Below, in pieces: positions 1 to 9,578 of a DNA stretch of 64,000 nt. The number at the start of each line of letters is the position of its first letter. The stretch's first letter is position 1. The stretch covers positions 77,506 through 141,505 of the forward strand of contig DAIMZO010000001.1 of the NCBI GenBank assembly GCA_036733925.1. Direction: 5' to 3'. The translations under genes were made by a program, and so were the position numbers. The DNA is from UBA2897 sp036733925. Lineage in GTDB: Bacteria; Bacillota; Negativicutes; Selenomonadales; Selenomonadaceae. The notes beneath the pieces were generated by a model. The model was not told the origin of the DNA. It saw only the letters and a list, made by a program, of their open reading frames with translations, and ran no database searches.

Positions 1-1
1 A

Positions 2-1333
2 ATCCAGCGCGCCTGCGGGGATGAGGCGGCAGAAGAAGCGCATCTGCAGAAGTCGCTTGAGCTTTGGCCTGAGCAGAAGGGAGTCCTGCGGCGTTATCTC
101 GAATGCATCGGGAAGCGGCCGCCGCAGTGGCAGATCCAGGAGCTCGAACGGCTGTTCGCGGGCCGTCAGAAAAAGATCCTCGAGGAGGAACTGGCCCGGA
201 AATTCCCGTCACCGGTCACGCAGCATTTCCTGAAGCACGCAGAGGGTTCCTATGCGGCTGCTTTCGCCTCTGGCGACCTCTGCGGCGCCGCGCAGCTCGC
301 TGCCGCAGAGGTGCGCGAAACGCGCCAGAGAGGGGAAGGGCAGGATGGCTGGAACGCGGTGCAGAAAAAGGCATGGGCTATGCTCGCGGTCCATCCAGCA
401 GCAGAGCCGAAAATCAGCATCCTGCTGCCGACCTTCGAGCGCCCAGAGCTGTTTGAGGAGACGCTGAGGAGCGCCCTCGCACAGGACTATGCGCCGCTCG
501 AAATCCTGGTTTGCGACAACAGCCGGGACGACCGGACGGAAACGCTCGTGCAGAAATATCTCGGGGATGCGAGGCTATCGTACTGCCATCAGCGCAATGC
601 GCGGACGAAGGCGGAGAATTTCCAGTCCTTCCGCCAGCTCGCGACGGGCGATTATTTCCAATGGCTCATGGATGATGATCTGCTCCTGCCCAAGAAGCTC
701 AGCAAGATGGCGGCTATTCTCAAAACGAATCCGCAGGTCCGTCTCGTGACGTCGGAACGCGCTTTTATCGATGCAGAGGGCCGGATCATCGAGCAGCCGC
801 GCCCGTTCTCGATTCAGGGGGAGTACGGCGTATTTGACGGTGCGGAGCTTAGCCGGATCATGCTGCGGGAATGCCGCAATCCGGTCGGGGAGCCGTCGGC
901 GGTACTGTTCCGCCGCAATGACCTCGAGGATCATTATTTCGATGCGGCATGCCGCGGCTACCGGACGATATCCGACGTCGCGATGTGGCTGGAACTCATG
1001 GAGAAAGGCGATATCGCCGTATTTGCGGAGCCGCTTTCCTGCTATCGCCGCCACGCGGGACAGGAGGGGCAGCAGCCCGATGTGCTCGTGCTCTCGCGTA
1101 TCGAGTGGTTCGAGCTCAATACCGATTATCTGGAGAAACGGCATGCCTTCGGCTATGGGAAGCCGGACTACCTCGCGGCATGCCGGAAACTGCTCGCGGT
1201 CAGTGAGAGACTCCTTCCGCTGGAGGCGCAGGTGCGGCCGGCACTATGGGAGCTGTACGAGGGCTGCCTCGGAACCATACGTCATATTCTGAAGGAGGCC
1301 AAAGAAGTTGAACCGGGAAAAGAAAATCCTTGA
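2..1333 (+). CDS. Family 2 glycosyltransferase, 5' end outside window
   Basis: The frame is open from base 2 with no stop, so 443 residues are visible and the true start lies left of the window. The GTG at 311 is internal. The first ~135 visible residues are charged and helical with no domain I recognise. A GT2 fold follows, with the entry strand KISILLPTFERP (near nt 410), the acidic NSRDD turn and a WLMDDDLL metal-binding DXD-type motif (near nt 672). GT2 enzymes use nucleotide-diphospho-sugars in the cytoplasm. The 3' end overlaps the next gene by 26 bases, which suggests translational coupling. Acceptor and sugar cannot be told from the sequence. Confidence 0.85.
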   Translation: MQRACGDEAAEEAHLQKSLELWPEQKGVLRRYLECIGKRPPQWQIQELERLFAGRQKKILEEELARKFPSPVTQHFLKHAEGSYAAAFASGDLCGAAQLAAAEVRETRQRGEGQDGWNAVQKKAWAMLAVHPAAEPKISILLPTFERPELFEETLRSALAQDYAPLEILVCDNSRDDRTETLVQKYLGDARLSYCHQRNARTKAENFQSFRQLATGDYFQWLMDDDLLLPKKLSKMAAILKTNPQVRLVTSERAFIDAEGRIIEQPRPFSIQGEYGVFDGAELSRIMLRECRNPVGEPSAVLFRRNDLEDHYFDAACRGYRTISDVAMWLELMEKGDIAVFAEPLSCYRRHAGQEGQQPDVLVLSRIEWFELNTDYLEKRHAFGYGKPDYLAACRKLLAVSERLLPLEAQVRPALWELYEGCLGTIRHILKEAKEVEPGKENP

Positions 1334-4300
1334 ACGCCTGCGGGAAATGGAGCGGGCATACGACCGGGGGGATCGGCAGGGCACTCTGTCCATCGCCAAG
1401 GAAATCCTGAAGCAGCGTCCGAGAAACCGCCAGATGCTGGAGCGGCTGCTGTCCCTGTTCGTCGACTGCTCGGAGAAGGAGGCGGCGAGGGACTGCCTCG
1501 CGCTGCTCAAGCGCTTTTTCCCGGAGACGGGCTATCAATGTTTCCTCGAGAGCCGTGTCGACGAGATCTGCGGTGAGCTGGAGGAGAGCATACGGATGGC
1601 GGAAAAGGCGCTCTCCTATCCGGATCTGCTGCCGTGGCAGCGGTCGATGACCGAGAATATCCTCGGCCATACCTGCCGCATGCTCGGCGACGCAGAGAAG
1701 GCGGCAAAGCATTATCTGGCATCGGCGCGCATGCGGCATTCCTCCGTTCAGGGGGATGACCGGCTCGCAGTACAGGACTACAGCAACTACCTATTCACGA
1801 TACACAATCTGCCAATCAGCCGCGAGGAGATGTTTGCACGCATCTGCGATTACGGCAAGTATTTCCGATCGGTAAAGCCCTTCGCGCACCAGCGCAGGAA
1901 CCGCCACGAGAAGCTGCGCATCGGGTATCTGTCGCCGGATCTCCGCTTCCACGTGGTCGCGTTCTTCAGCTATGCCCTGCTGAAATCCTATGACAGGAAC
2001 AGCTTCGAGGTCTATGCCTATGCCGCCTGTGAGGAGGACAGCGCGAGCCGGGAGTTTGCGGCGGGCGTCGACGTCTGGCGCAATGTGCGGCTGATGGAGC
2101 CCGAGGAAACGGCGCGGCGGATCTATGAGGACCAGATAGACATCCTGTTCGATTTGTCCGGGCATACGGCGAATAACTGCCTGCCGGTGCTGGCCTACCG
2201 GCCCGCCCCCGTGCAGATTTGCGGAATCGGCTGGTTTGATTCCACGGGGCTTCCCACGGTTGACGCGTTCCTTGCCGACCGGTACACGGATCCGCCCGGA
2301 CTGAACGACGCTTTTTTCACCGAGAAACTGATCCGGCTGCCGCACAGCCATTTCTGCTATATGTGGCATGATAAGCCGATGGGGGTCGGGGCGCCGGCCT
2401 GCCGGCAGAACGGCTATGTGACGTTCGGCTCCTTCAACAATTTCGCGAAGGTCACCGACGAGATGCTCGGACTCTGGAAGCAGATCCTCGCGCGCGTGCC
2501 GCACTCGCGCTTGTATCTCAAGGCGGCTATTTTCAATACGGAGGATGGCTGCGCGCGCGTCCGGGCGCGCCTGCATGCCGCGGGCATCGACGAGGGACGC
2601 GTGCGCTTCGGCCGGCAGGAGCCGGTATACCTGAAGGAGTACCGGCAGGTGGACATCGCGCTCGACACCTTCCCCTATCCGGGCGGCGGGACGACCTGCG
2701 ATGCGCTCTATATGGGCGTGCCGGTCATCACGCTGACGGGCAGGCGGCATAACGCGCGGTTCGGCTACAGCCTGCTGATGAATATGGGCCTGCCGGAGCT
2801 CTGCGCGGCGTCACCGGAAGAGTATGTCGAAAAGGCCGTCTCGCTCGCGGCGGATACCAAGCGGCTGACGCAGTACCACCTGACCCTCCGGCGCAGGATG
2901 CGGGAATCGCCGGTCATGCAGGACGGGCCGTATATGGCGGAAGTGGAGTCCGCCTATCATGCACTCTATCAGGACTGGCTCTGCCAAGGGCAGGAAAAGG
3001 AGCAGGAGGACGCGCAGGCGCGTTGGCGCGGCGCGATGCGGGCCGCGGAGCAGAAGGAGGCATACGGGGATGTCGTCCGCTATGGCAGCCGCCTGCTGAC
3101 AGAGAAATGGGAACAGGCGGCATCTGCAGAGGAGGTGCGTGCCTGCCGCCTCTCGTTCGGCATGGCCTATGCGCGCCTCGCAGAGGGCGGCAATACAGAT
3201 GCGAAACGCGCCGCTTACTGGCTTGCCCGCACGGAGGGAAAGGATGAGCGTGAAGAACTCTGGCGGCTCGCTTTCCTCGGGGAGATGCGGACGGCGGTCA
3301 TGGACTATGCCGGTGCCCGCGATGCGTTCCGGCAGGCCCTGCCGCTGGCATGGGCGCAGCGGAGCGCCGAACCGGAGCTGTGCACCGAGCTTTTCGGGGA
3401 GGCTGCCGGCGTTTTCCTCGACTGTGGTGATCCCGCGGCCGCCTTTGAACTGTATCAGAAGCAGCTGATGACCGCGGGAAAATGGGAAAAGATGCTAAGC
3501 GCGTACAGCTCCTTGCTGCTCGTCGCGCACTACCTGCCGCTGAATCAGGCAGAGCTTTGGAACCTGCATCAGGGCTATGCCGAACTGTTCCGCGGCGTGG
3601 AGCCGCTGCCGCCCGCGCGCTGGAAGAACAAGAAGCTGCGGATCGGCTATCTGTCCGCGGATTTCCGCATGCATGTGATGTTCCCCTTCTATTTCGGGTT
3701 GCTGGCCTGCCATGACTGCACGCGCTTTTCCGTGACCTGCTACAGCCTGAGCCGGACGCAGGACGCTTTTACCGGGGAAGTGCGCCGCAGGGCCGAACGT
3801 TTCGTCGACCTTTCGGCGCTGAATGTTGCGGAGGCGGCAAGGGTCATCCGGGAGGATTGTATCGATATCCTCGTGGATCTCGGCGGGCATTCCGGGGGGA
3901 GCGGGCTGCCAATCCTCGCCTATCGCCCGGCGCCCCTGCAGGTCTCCGGCATCGGGTATCTGGACACGACGGGCCTGCCGGCGGTGGACGCCCTGATTAC
4001 CGATGATGTGCTGGATCTGCCGGAGACCCGGGAAAAGTATATCGGGGAGCGGCGGCTCGTGCTGCCCTGTGCGTTCTGCTATGTGGGGCGCAGCGATATC
4101 GCACCGTCTACGGGAACGCCGGCCGCGTCGGGAAAGCCGCTGGCGTTCGGCGTATTCAACCACTACCGGAAGATCACGGATGAGATGCTTGACGCGTGGC
4201 GTCAGATCCTCGAACGGGTACCCGGAAGCCGGCTGCTCCTGAAATCGCAGGAATTCGGGAGCGATACCGTCACGGATCTGGCGTATGCACGCTGCCAGAA

Positions 4301-4775
4301 GCTCGGCTTCGATATGACGCGCGTCGGATTCGAGCCGGCGACGCTCGATTATATGGAGCGGTACCGGTCTGTAGATATTGCTCTCGATACGTATCCCTAT
4401 CCGGGCGGCGGGACGACGTTTGACGCACTCTATATGGGGGTTCCGGTCGTCACGCGCTATGGGGAGCGGCGCAACACGCGCTTCGGCCTGAGCATCCTGA
4501 AGAGCGTTGGGCTCGAACAGCTCGCGGCGGACAGTCTCGAGGGATATATCGAGCGCGCGGCGGCGCTGGCAAAGGACATCGAGCTGCTCTCCGCGCTGCA
4601 CCAGCAGCTCCGCGGCATGCTTACCGCGTCTGCGGCAGGAGATCCGCGCGCTTACACGAAGAGAATGGAGCAGGAACTTCTGGCCTTATGGGAGGAAAAA
4701 CAGCGCGGCGTGGAGAATGAAGAAAGAGAAGAAACACAGACAGGCAGGAGTGATCGGAAGACGCAGGAATCGTGA
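1308..4775 (+). CDS. Tandem-duplicated TPR/O-GlcNAc-transferase-like (SPINDLY-type) protein
   Basis: Predicted 1155-residue cytoplasmic glycosyltransferase made of two homologous halves. Each half has a helical TPR-like N-part followed by a GT41/SPINDLY-like catalytic region. Landmarks repeat: KLRIGYLSPDLRFHV near residue 202 and KLRIGYLSADFRMHV near 776; SGHTANNCLP and GGHSGGSGLP; VDIALDTFPYPGGGTT near 448 and VDIALDTYPYPGGGTT near 1023. Family members add sugars to Ser/Thr of proteins such as flagellin or adhesins. Known bacterial relatives usually carry one catalytic region. Start is TTG at 1308 with GAAGGAGG at 1291-1298. It sits in a run of glycosylation genes and overlaps the upstream GT2 gene, so the two probably act in one pathway. 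The protein substrate is unknown. Confidence 0.88.
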   Translation: MNREKKILERLREMERAYDRGDRQGTLSIAKEILKQRPRNRQMLERLLSLFVDCSEKEAARDCLALLKRFFPETGYQCFLESRVDEICGELEESIRMAEKALSYPDLLPWQRSMTENILGHTCRMLGDAEKAAKHYLASARMRHSSVQGDDRLAVQDYSNYLFTIHNLPISREEMFARICDYGKYFRSVKPFAHQRRNRHEKLRIGYLSPDLRFHVVAFFSYALLKSYDRNSFEVYAYAACEEDSASREFAAGVDVWRNVRLMEPEETARRIYEDQIDILFDLSGHTANNCLPVLAYRPAPVQICGIGWFDSTGLPTVDAFLADRYTDPPGLNDAFFTEKLIRLPHSHFCYMWHDKPMGVGAPACRQNGYVTFGSFNNFAKVTDEMLGLWKQILARVPHSRLYLKAAIFNTEDGCARVRARLHAAGIDEGRVRFGRQEPVYLKEYRQVDIALDTFPYPGGGTTCDALYMGVPVITLTGRRHNARFGYSLLMNMGLPELCAASPEEYVEKAVSLAADTKRLTQYHLTLRRRMRESPVMQDGPYMAEVESAYHALYQDWLCQGQEKEQEDAQARWRGAMRAAEQKEAYGDVVRYGSRLLTEKWEQAASAEEVRACRLSFGMAYARLAEGGNTDAKRAAYWLARTEGKDEREELWRLAFLGEMRTAVMDYAGARDAFRQALPLAWAQRSAEPELCTELFGEAAGVFLDCGDPAAAFELYQKQLMTAGKWEKMLSAYSSLLLVAHYLPLNQAELWNLHQGYAELFRGVEPLPPARWKNKKLRIGYLSADFRMHVMFPFYFGLLACHDCTRFSVTCYSLSRTQDAFTGEVRRRAERFVDLSALNVAEAARVIREDCIDILVDLGGHSGGSGLPILAYRPAPLQVSGIGYLDTTGLPAVDALITDDVLDLPETREKYIGERRLVLPCAFCYVGRSDIAPSTGTPAASGKPLAFGVFNHYRKITDEMLDAWRQILERVPGSRLLLKSQEFGSDTVTDLAYARCQKLGFDMTRVGFEPATLDYMERYRSVDIALDTYPYPGGGTTFDALYMGVPVVTRYGERRNTRFGLSILKSVGLEQLAADSLEGYIERAAALAKDIELLSALHQQLRGMLTASAAGDPRAYTKRMEQELLALWEEKQRGVENEEREETQTGRSDRKTQES

Positions 4776-4784
4776 CCTCAAAAA

Positions 4785-4824
4785 ATGGTAGAAATGGCAA
4801 TGGTAATGGTATGGCAATGGTATG
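4785..4824 (+). repeat. ATGG-rich short imperfect repeat before the TPR gene
   Basis: ATG triplets occur at 4785, 4794, 4800, 4806, 4811, 4817 and 4822, in units like ATGGCA/ATGGTA, directly upstream of the TPR-protein start. They lie in more than one frame relative to the gene. The repeat could slip during replication or distract initiating ribosomes, but the units are short and imperfect. Confidence 0.5.
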
Positions 4825-4836
4825 GAGGCATTTGGC

Positions 4837-5865
4837 ATGAGCAAGGCCAGTCACAAATTCAATAGGAAAAGGCAGAGAAGACAGCAGGCACAGAACACAT
4901 CGCATAGAGATTCGTTGGCGGGGGAAATCCGTTCGCTCTATCAGGACAGGTCGTACGCTGAGGTCATCAACACCTTGGCGGAGTACATCCAGATGGGCGG
5001 GCGCGATGCGGAAATGTACGCCTTGGGGGCATGGAGCTACTACCGTCTCGGCGATTATGAACGCGCCGGGAAATGGGTGGATGCTACCCTCACGCAGAAT
5101 CCGGGCGATGTTTCCATGCGGATCCTGCTGGCACATCTCTGCCTGCATGACGACCGCGTGGGCGATGCCTTAGCGGTTCTTTCTTTTATTCTCGAAAAGG
5201 ATATGGCGCTTGACGGGCAGCAGCGCGTTGAGATCGAGGATATGCTGGCCTTTTATGGCAAGCACGAAGCAGAAATGCTGCAGAAAGATTACCCGGCATG
5301 CTGGGCCTTCCTGCAAGAGCTCCGGGAGGAAAAGAAAAGCGGGGCGGATACATCCAGCCTTTCTAGCGCGGCGGCTAAGAACCCGCAGCAGATTCTGCAG
5401 GATCTGAAGGAGCGCCTGAAAGCAGAGGATACGGCAGCTGAGAACAAAGACGGCGAAGCCGTATCACCGGAAGGTACGGAAGACAGCGGAACGGTACCGT
5501 CGGAAAATAACGAAGACAGAGAGGCCGTGTTATCGGAAGACAGCGAAGCTGACGGAAAGGCATCGGCAGATGATCCATCCCTGCAGCAGGTGATGGAGGA
5601 GATCTCGGATAAACCGGTTTCCCTCAGCGAGAAAGTTGAGCTTTTCCGGGCGTTTGCCGCGGCCAGCTTCTGGAAGAAGGACTATGCAGGGGCGCGCCAG
5701 CTCCTCTCGCAGGCGCTTGCCATCGATGGACGGGATGATACGGCGCTGCGGGACATGGTCATTACCTGCGCCACGCTCGGCGAGAAGGAAGAAGCGGCCG
5801 GTTACCTCGCGAAAATGAAACATATCGATTTTGCCCTTTTATGGATGCTGCAGCACAATTTCTGA
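4837..5865 (+). CDS. TPR-like protein with acidic linker
   Basis: 342 residues, no signal peptide. A basic N-terminus (MSKASHKFNRKRQRRQQ) leads into TPR-like helix pairs (about residues 25-150). A Glu/Asp-rich low-complexity linker follows (about 190-240), built of loosely repeated E-D-S/G units. A second short TPR-like block ends the protein (about 250-342). I chose ATG 4837 because GGAGG (4824-4828) sits 8 bases before it; the in-frame ATG at 4822 lies upstream of that site. No catalytic motif is visible. Its place between two glycosyltransferase genes suggests a scaffold or substrate-recognition partner, which is inference only. Confidence 0.75.
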   Translation: MSKASHKFNRKRQRRQQAQNTSHRDSLAGEIRSLYQDRSYAEVINTLAEYIQMGGRDAEMYALGAWSYYRLGDYERAGKWVDATLTQNPGDVSMRILLAHLCLHDDRVGDALAVLSFILEKDMALDGQQRVEIEDMLAFYGKHEAEMLQKDYPACWAFLQELREEKKSGADTSSLSSAAAKNPQQILQDLKERLKAEDTAAENKDGEAVSPEGTEDSGTVPSENNEDREAVLSEDSEADGKASADDPSLQQVMEEISDKPVSLSEKVELFRAFAAASFWKKDYAGARQLLSQALAIDGRDDTALRDMVITCATLGEKEEAAGYLAKMKHIDFALLWMLQHNF

Positions 5866-5916
5866 TCGACGTGCAGGCATCGGAGGAATACGTGGATTCA
5901 CGAGGAGGGCAGAATC

Positions 5917-8796
5917 GTGGGAAAAAGGGTCATGGAGGCCGGGCATAAGACGAGCATTGTGATTCTGAGCTATCACACGCTCGCGTACACGCGCCTCTGC
6001 ATAGAAAGTATCCGCACCTATACGGAGCCGGGGACGTATGAAATCATTGTCGTGGACAACGGCTCTCAGGACGGATCGGTGGAATATCTGAAGCAGCAGG
6101 AGGACGTGCACGGCATTTTCAATGCCGAGAATCAGGGCTTCCCGCGCGGCTGCAATCAAGGGATGCAGATCGCAAAGGGGGATGAGATCCTGCTGCTCAA
6201 CAGCGATACGGTCGTGACGGCGCACTGGCTCGGGCAGCTGCGCGCCGGTCTTTACAGTGCTGAGGATGTCGGTGCGGTCGGATGCGTGACGAACTACTGT
6301 TCGAACGGGCAGCAGATCGAGGTGCCGTATCACTCGGTCGAGGAAATGCAGGCATTCGCCGCAGGCTATAACCATACGGATCCGTCGCAATGGGAGGAAC
6401 GGACGACGCTCGTCGGCTACTGCCTGCTGTTCCGGCGGGAAGTCTATCAGAAAATCGGCGGGCTCGATGAAAGGTTCAATCCCGGGAATTTCGAGGATGA
6501 TGACTACTGCGTCCGCATCTGGCAGGCGGGATACCGTTGCCTGCTGCTCAAGGATACGTTCATCCATCATTTCGGCAGCGTTTCCTTTGCGCGCGACGAG
6601 AGCCCGGAGGCGCAGAAGGAAAAGACGGAAAAATATCAGGCGCTGCTCCGGCGGAACCAGCACCTGTTCCAGAAAAAATGGCATTTGCCGGAAAACTATA
6701 AGAGTATGCCGCCGAAGCAGCTCGTTTCTTTTCTGTCGGGCCGGGAACAGGAATCCGATGCGGCAGGCAATGTGATGAATGACGGCAGGATTGCCATTTT
6801 CGTCCCGCCGGGAGGCAAAGACGAGCGCGATGCGTGCCTGGCATCCATCCGCACGCTGAAGGTGCCGGAAGGCTATGAACTGAAGATCGTGCAATGGCAG
6901 GACAGAGGAGAGAGCCTGCCGGAGATTGAGCGGCAGCTCACGCAGGCGAACGCCGCGAAGTATAAGATTTTTCTCGATCCGCGCGTTTCCTTTGTCGCAG
7001 AGGATGTCCTTTTCTCCGTACTCGAGATATTCCGTTCCAATCCGGAGGTAGGGGCAATCGGCGTATGCGGGAGCCGCTGTTTTTCCCGTGACGAGGCGGG
7101 GCTCGACCGCGTGGGCGGCTTCTTTGCCATGGACGGAAATGGCAAGCCAAGAGAATATAACTGGCCGCTCCAGCATGAGGATGCGGCCTATGAATACGTA
7201 CAGCATCTGAATGGCATGATGTTCGCGACGCAATACGATTTGCCCGCACAGGAAACGGGCGCCGTCTCCTGGCTCGGGGAGCATCTCCTGCGTTCGTTCG
7301 ATTACGCGGACTTCGGCTATCGCCTCGCGGTACCGCGGCAGGAGCATCCATGGTGTTTCTTCGCCGCAGATATGCCCGCGTGGCTGGATGGCGTGCCCAT
7401 GGACTGCCTTGACCGGTTTTACCATGGCGGCGTATGGGGAAGCTGCGGGGCCGGCACACAGATCGGGGAAGTCACGGCAGACCACCCTGAGCGGGTGCGG
7501 ATCAGCGTGCAGTCCGTCATCGGGGATAAGGTATCCATGACAGCGGGCGCGGGTATCCGTATCGGCGATTCGGTGTCCATCGGACAGGGCGCGGAAATCG
7601 CGGCGTCCGGGGCCGAGCTGGTGATTGGGAACCGTGCAGAAATCGGTGCCGGGGCAGTCCTTGAGGGTGCACTGCGGATCGGCACCGGTGCGGTCGTCGC
7701 GCCGGGCAGCCATGTCTTGGGAGATGTGCCGCCGTATTGCCATGTGCAGGGCAGTCCGGCAAAAATCACCTCCTTTTTTGATGTGGAGAAATGCGCCTGG
7801 CAGTCCGCGCTGCTGGGCGCGAAGCGGGTGGAGCGGCCGGTCCTGACGGTAGCAATCCCAACGTTCAACCGCGCGCGTTTCCTGGCCAAGAGCCTGCATG
7901 CCATCTGTGCACAGGCGGGGGATAACCCCTTTGTCGAAATCTTCGTTTCGGATAATGCCTCTACGGACGACACGCCGCGGATCACCGGGTTTTATGAAAA
8001 GCAGTATTCCAATGTCCGCATCGTCCGGCAGAAGGAAAATATCGGCGGCGCGAAGAACTTCGATTTCCTGCGGCGGCATGCACGCGGAAAATTCGTGGTG
8101 ACGATCGGCGATGACGATTATTTCTGTCCGGATGTCATCCACAGCATGCTGCGCACGATATTCCTGCACCCGGATTCGGCCATCCTCACGATGCTCTGGG
8201 CGCCTTCCGGCTACCGCGAAGAGGCCGGAGACGGCATGGATTACTATCTGCAGAAAGCATCCTTCACTATCACTTATATTACTGCTTTGCTCTTTCGGAC
8301 GGAGTATGTGCGGGATGTGGTTATCCCGGAGAAGTTCGAACATGGGTTCATCCCGCAGGTTGCCGTCCAGATGGAAATCCTGCGGCGTCATCCGGAATTT
8401 GCGACATTCTCCATGCATTACCTGCTGCCGTCGTCCGGCGAAGCCGTCCGCACTTCCGCAGAGGAGCGGAATACGTGGAAGAACAACTCTGGACTTCTGA
8501 ATTTCGGGAAAGTCTTTATCGATGAGTACTTCACGATCCTGCAGTATTATATCGGAAAAGGACTGTCGGAAGCGTCGTACCGTATGGAAATGAAGAAGGA
8601 ACTGGAAGGGCACTTGCTGCCATGGTCGAAAATGATTCAGCAGGGCACGACGCTTTATCACACCGGAGACGTCCTGAAATACTACGATCAGTATTACCGG
8701 CAGGAACCGTATTATGCGGAGGAACGTCGCCTGCTTGAGGCATACGTGGAGACGGATACCGTTTACCAGGATATGCCGGACGACAGGGGGGTGTGA
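5917..8796 (+). CDS. GT2 - hexapeptide repeat - GT2 fusion glycosyltransferase
   Basis: 959-residue multidomain enzyme. Residues ~12-235 form a GT2 domain (SIVILSYH entry, VVDNGSQDG, LLNSDTVV, then NFEDDDYCVR). Residues ~285-500 resemble a second, degenerate GT2-like Rossmann region. Residues ~517-617 are a left-handed beta-helix signature with repeats such as IRIGDSVSIGQGAEI and ending PPYCHVQGSPAKI, as in sugar acyltransferases. Residues ~641-870 form another GT2 domain (LTVAIPTFNRARF, SDNASTDDT, IGDDDYFCPD). Start is GTG 5917 with GAGGAGGG 8 bases upstream. It probably adds two sugars and perhaps an acyl group to a surface glycan. It immediately precedes the CDP-sugar genes. Confidence 0.85.
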   Translation: MGKRVMEAGHKTSIVILSYHTLAYTRLCIESIRTYTEPGTYEIIVVDNGSQDGSVEYLKQQEDVHGIFNAENQGFPRGCNQGMQIAKGDEILLLNSDTVVTAHWLGQLRAGLYSAEDVGAVGCVTNYCSNGQQIEVPYHSVEEMQAFAAGYNHTDPSQWEERTTLVGYCLLFRREVYQKIGGLDERFNPGNFEDDDYCVRIWQAGYRCLLLKDTFIHHFGSVSFARDESPEAQKEKTEKYQALLRRNQHLFQKKWHLPENYKSMPPKQLVSFLSGREQESDAAGNVMNDGRIAIFVPPGGKDERDACLASIRTLKVPEGYELKIVQWQDRGESLPEIERQLTQANAAKYKIFLDPRVSFVAEDVLFSVLEIFRSNPEVGAIGVCGSRCFSRDEAGLDRVGGFFAMDGNGKPREYNWPLQHEDAAYEYVQHLNGMMFATQYDLPAQETGAVSWLGEHLLRSFDYADFGYRLAVPRQEHPWCFFAADMPAWLDGVPMDCLDRFYHGGVWGSCGAGTQIGEVTADHPERVRISVQSVIGDKVSMTAGAGIRIGDSVSIGQGAEIAASGAELVIGNRAEIGAGAVLEGALRIGTGAVVAPGSHVLGDVPPYCHVQGSPAKITSFFDVEKCAWQSALLGAKRVERPVLTVAIPTFNRARFLAKSLHAICAQAGDNPFVEIFVSDNASTDDTPRITGFYEKQYSNVRIVRQKENIGGAKNFDFLRRHARGKFVVTIGDDDYFCPDVIHSMLRTIFLHPDSAILTMLWAPSGYREEAGDGMDYYLQKASFTITYITALLFRTEYVRDVVIPEKFEHGFIPQVAVQMEILRRHPEFATFSMHYLLPSSGEAVRTSAEERNTWKNNSGLLNFGKVFIDEYFTILQYYIGKGLSEASYRMEMKKELEGHLLPWSKMIQQGTTLYHTGDVLKYYDQYYRQEPYYAEERRLLEAYVETDTVYQDMPDDRGV

Positions 8797-8798
8797 GC

Positions 8799-9578
8799 AT
8801 GAAAGCAGTAATCCTGGCCGGCGGGTACGGCACGCGGATCTCAGAGGAGTCGCAGTACAAGCCGAAGCCGATGGTCGAGATCGGCGGCATGCCGATCCTA
8901 TGGCATATCATGAAGGAATATTCGGCTTATGGCATACAAGATTTCATCATCTGTGCCGGCTATAAACAAGAAATAATCAAGGAGTGGTTCAACAACTACT
9001 TCCTGTACATGAGCGACGTGACGTTCGACATGACGGATGGCAAGAAGGTCATCCTGCACGAGCAGCATGCGGAACCGTGGCGTGTGACCGTCGTTGATAC
9101 GGGGGAGGCGACGCTGACGGGCAGCCGCATCAAACGCGTGCAGAAATACGTTGGGAATGAGACCTTCTGCATGACGTACGGCGACGGCGTCTGCGATGTC
9201 GATATCCAGAAGGTCATCGCGTTCCATCGGAAGCATGGCAAGATTGCGACGCTCACGGCGGTCCTGCAGAAGCAGTCGAAGGGCGTGCTGAATATCGGCG
9301 GCGATTTCGCCGTGAAATCCTTCCGCGAGAAATCGCAGATGGACAGTGCGCCCATCAATGCCGGCTACATGGTCTTGGAGCCGGAAATCTTCGACTATCT
9401 GACAGAGGACGGCTGCATCTTTGAGCAGGAGCCCATGCGCCGCCTTGCGGCAGAGGGACAGCTCATGAGCTATCAGCACCGCGGTTTCTGGCAGTGCATG
9501 GACACGCTTTATGAGAAAATGGAACTAGAACGGCTTTGGGAAAGCGGGGCGGCACCATGGAAAGTATGGGACAAGTGA
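8799..9578 (+). CDS. rfbF: Glucose-1-phosphate cytidylyltransferase
   Basis: 259 residues. Makes CDP-glucose from CTP and glucose-1-phosphate in the cytoplasm, the first step of CDP-linked 3,6-dideoxyhexose synthesis. The N-terminal nucleotide-binding signature LAGGYGTR and the PKPMVEIGG segment are present, as is the metal-binding YGDGVCDVD motif (near residue 130). Length matches the family. ATG 8799 follows GGGGG; a GTG at 8793 overlapping the previous stop is less likely. The rfbG and rfbH genes follow at once, which fixes the pathway assignment. Confidence 0.95.
   Translation: MKAVILAGGYGTRISEESQYKPKPMVEIGGMPILWHIMKEYSAYGIQDFIICAGYKQEIIKEWFNNYFLYMSDVTFDMTDGKKVILHEQHAEPWRVTVVDTGEATLTGSRIKRVQKYVGNETFCMTYGDGVCDVDIQKVIAFHRKHGKIATLTAVLQKQSKGVLNIGGDFAVKSFREKSQMDSAPINAGYMVLEPEIFDYLTEDGCIFEQEPMRRLAAEGQLMSYQHRGFWQCMDTLYEKMELERLWESGAAPWKVWDK

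Noticed and set aside
311..1333. GTG 311 as the start of the first glycosyltransferase
   Set aside because: The frame is open upstream to the window edge with gene-like codon use and no ribosome site before 311.
5839..8661. 940-codon open frame on the minus strand
   Set aside because: It is the antisense shadow of the GT2 fusion gene; the GC-rich third codon positions keep the opposite strand open, and its translation matches no family.
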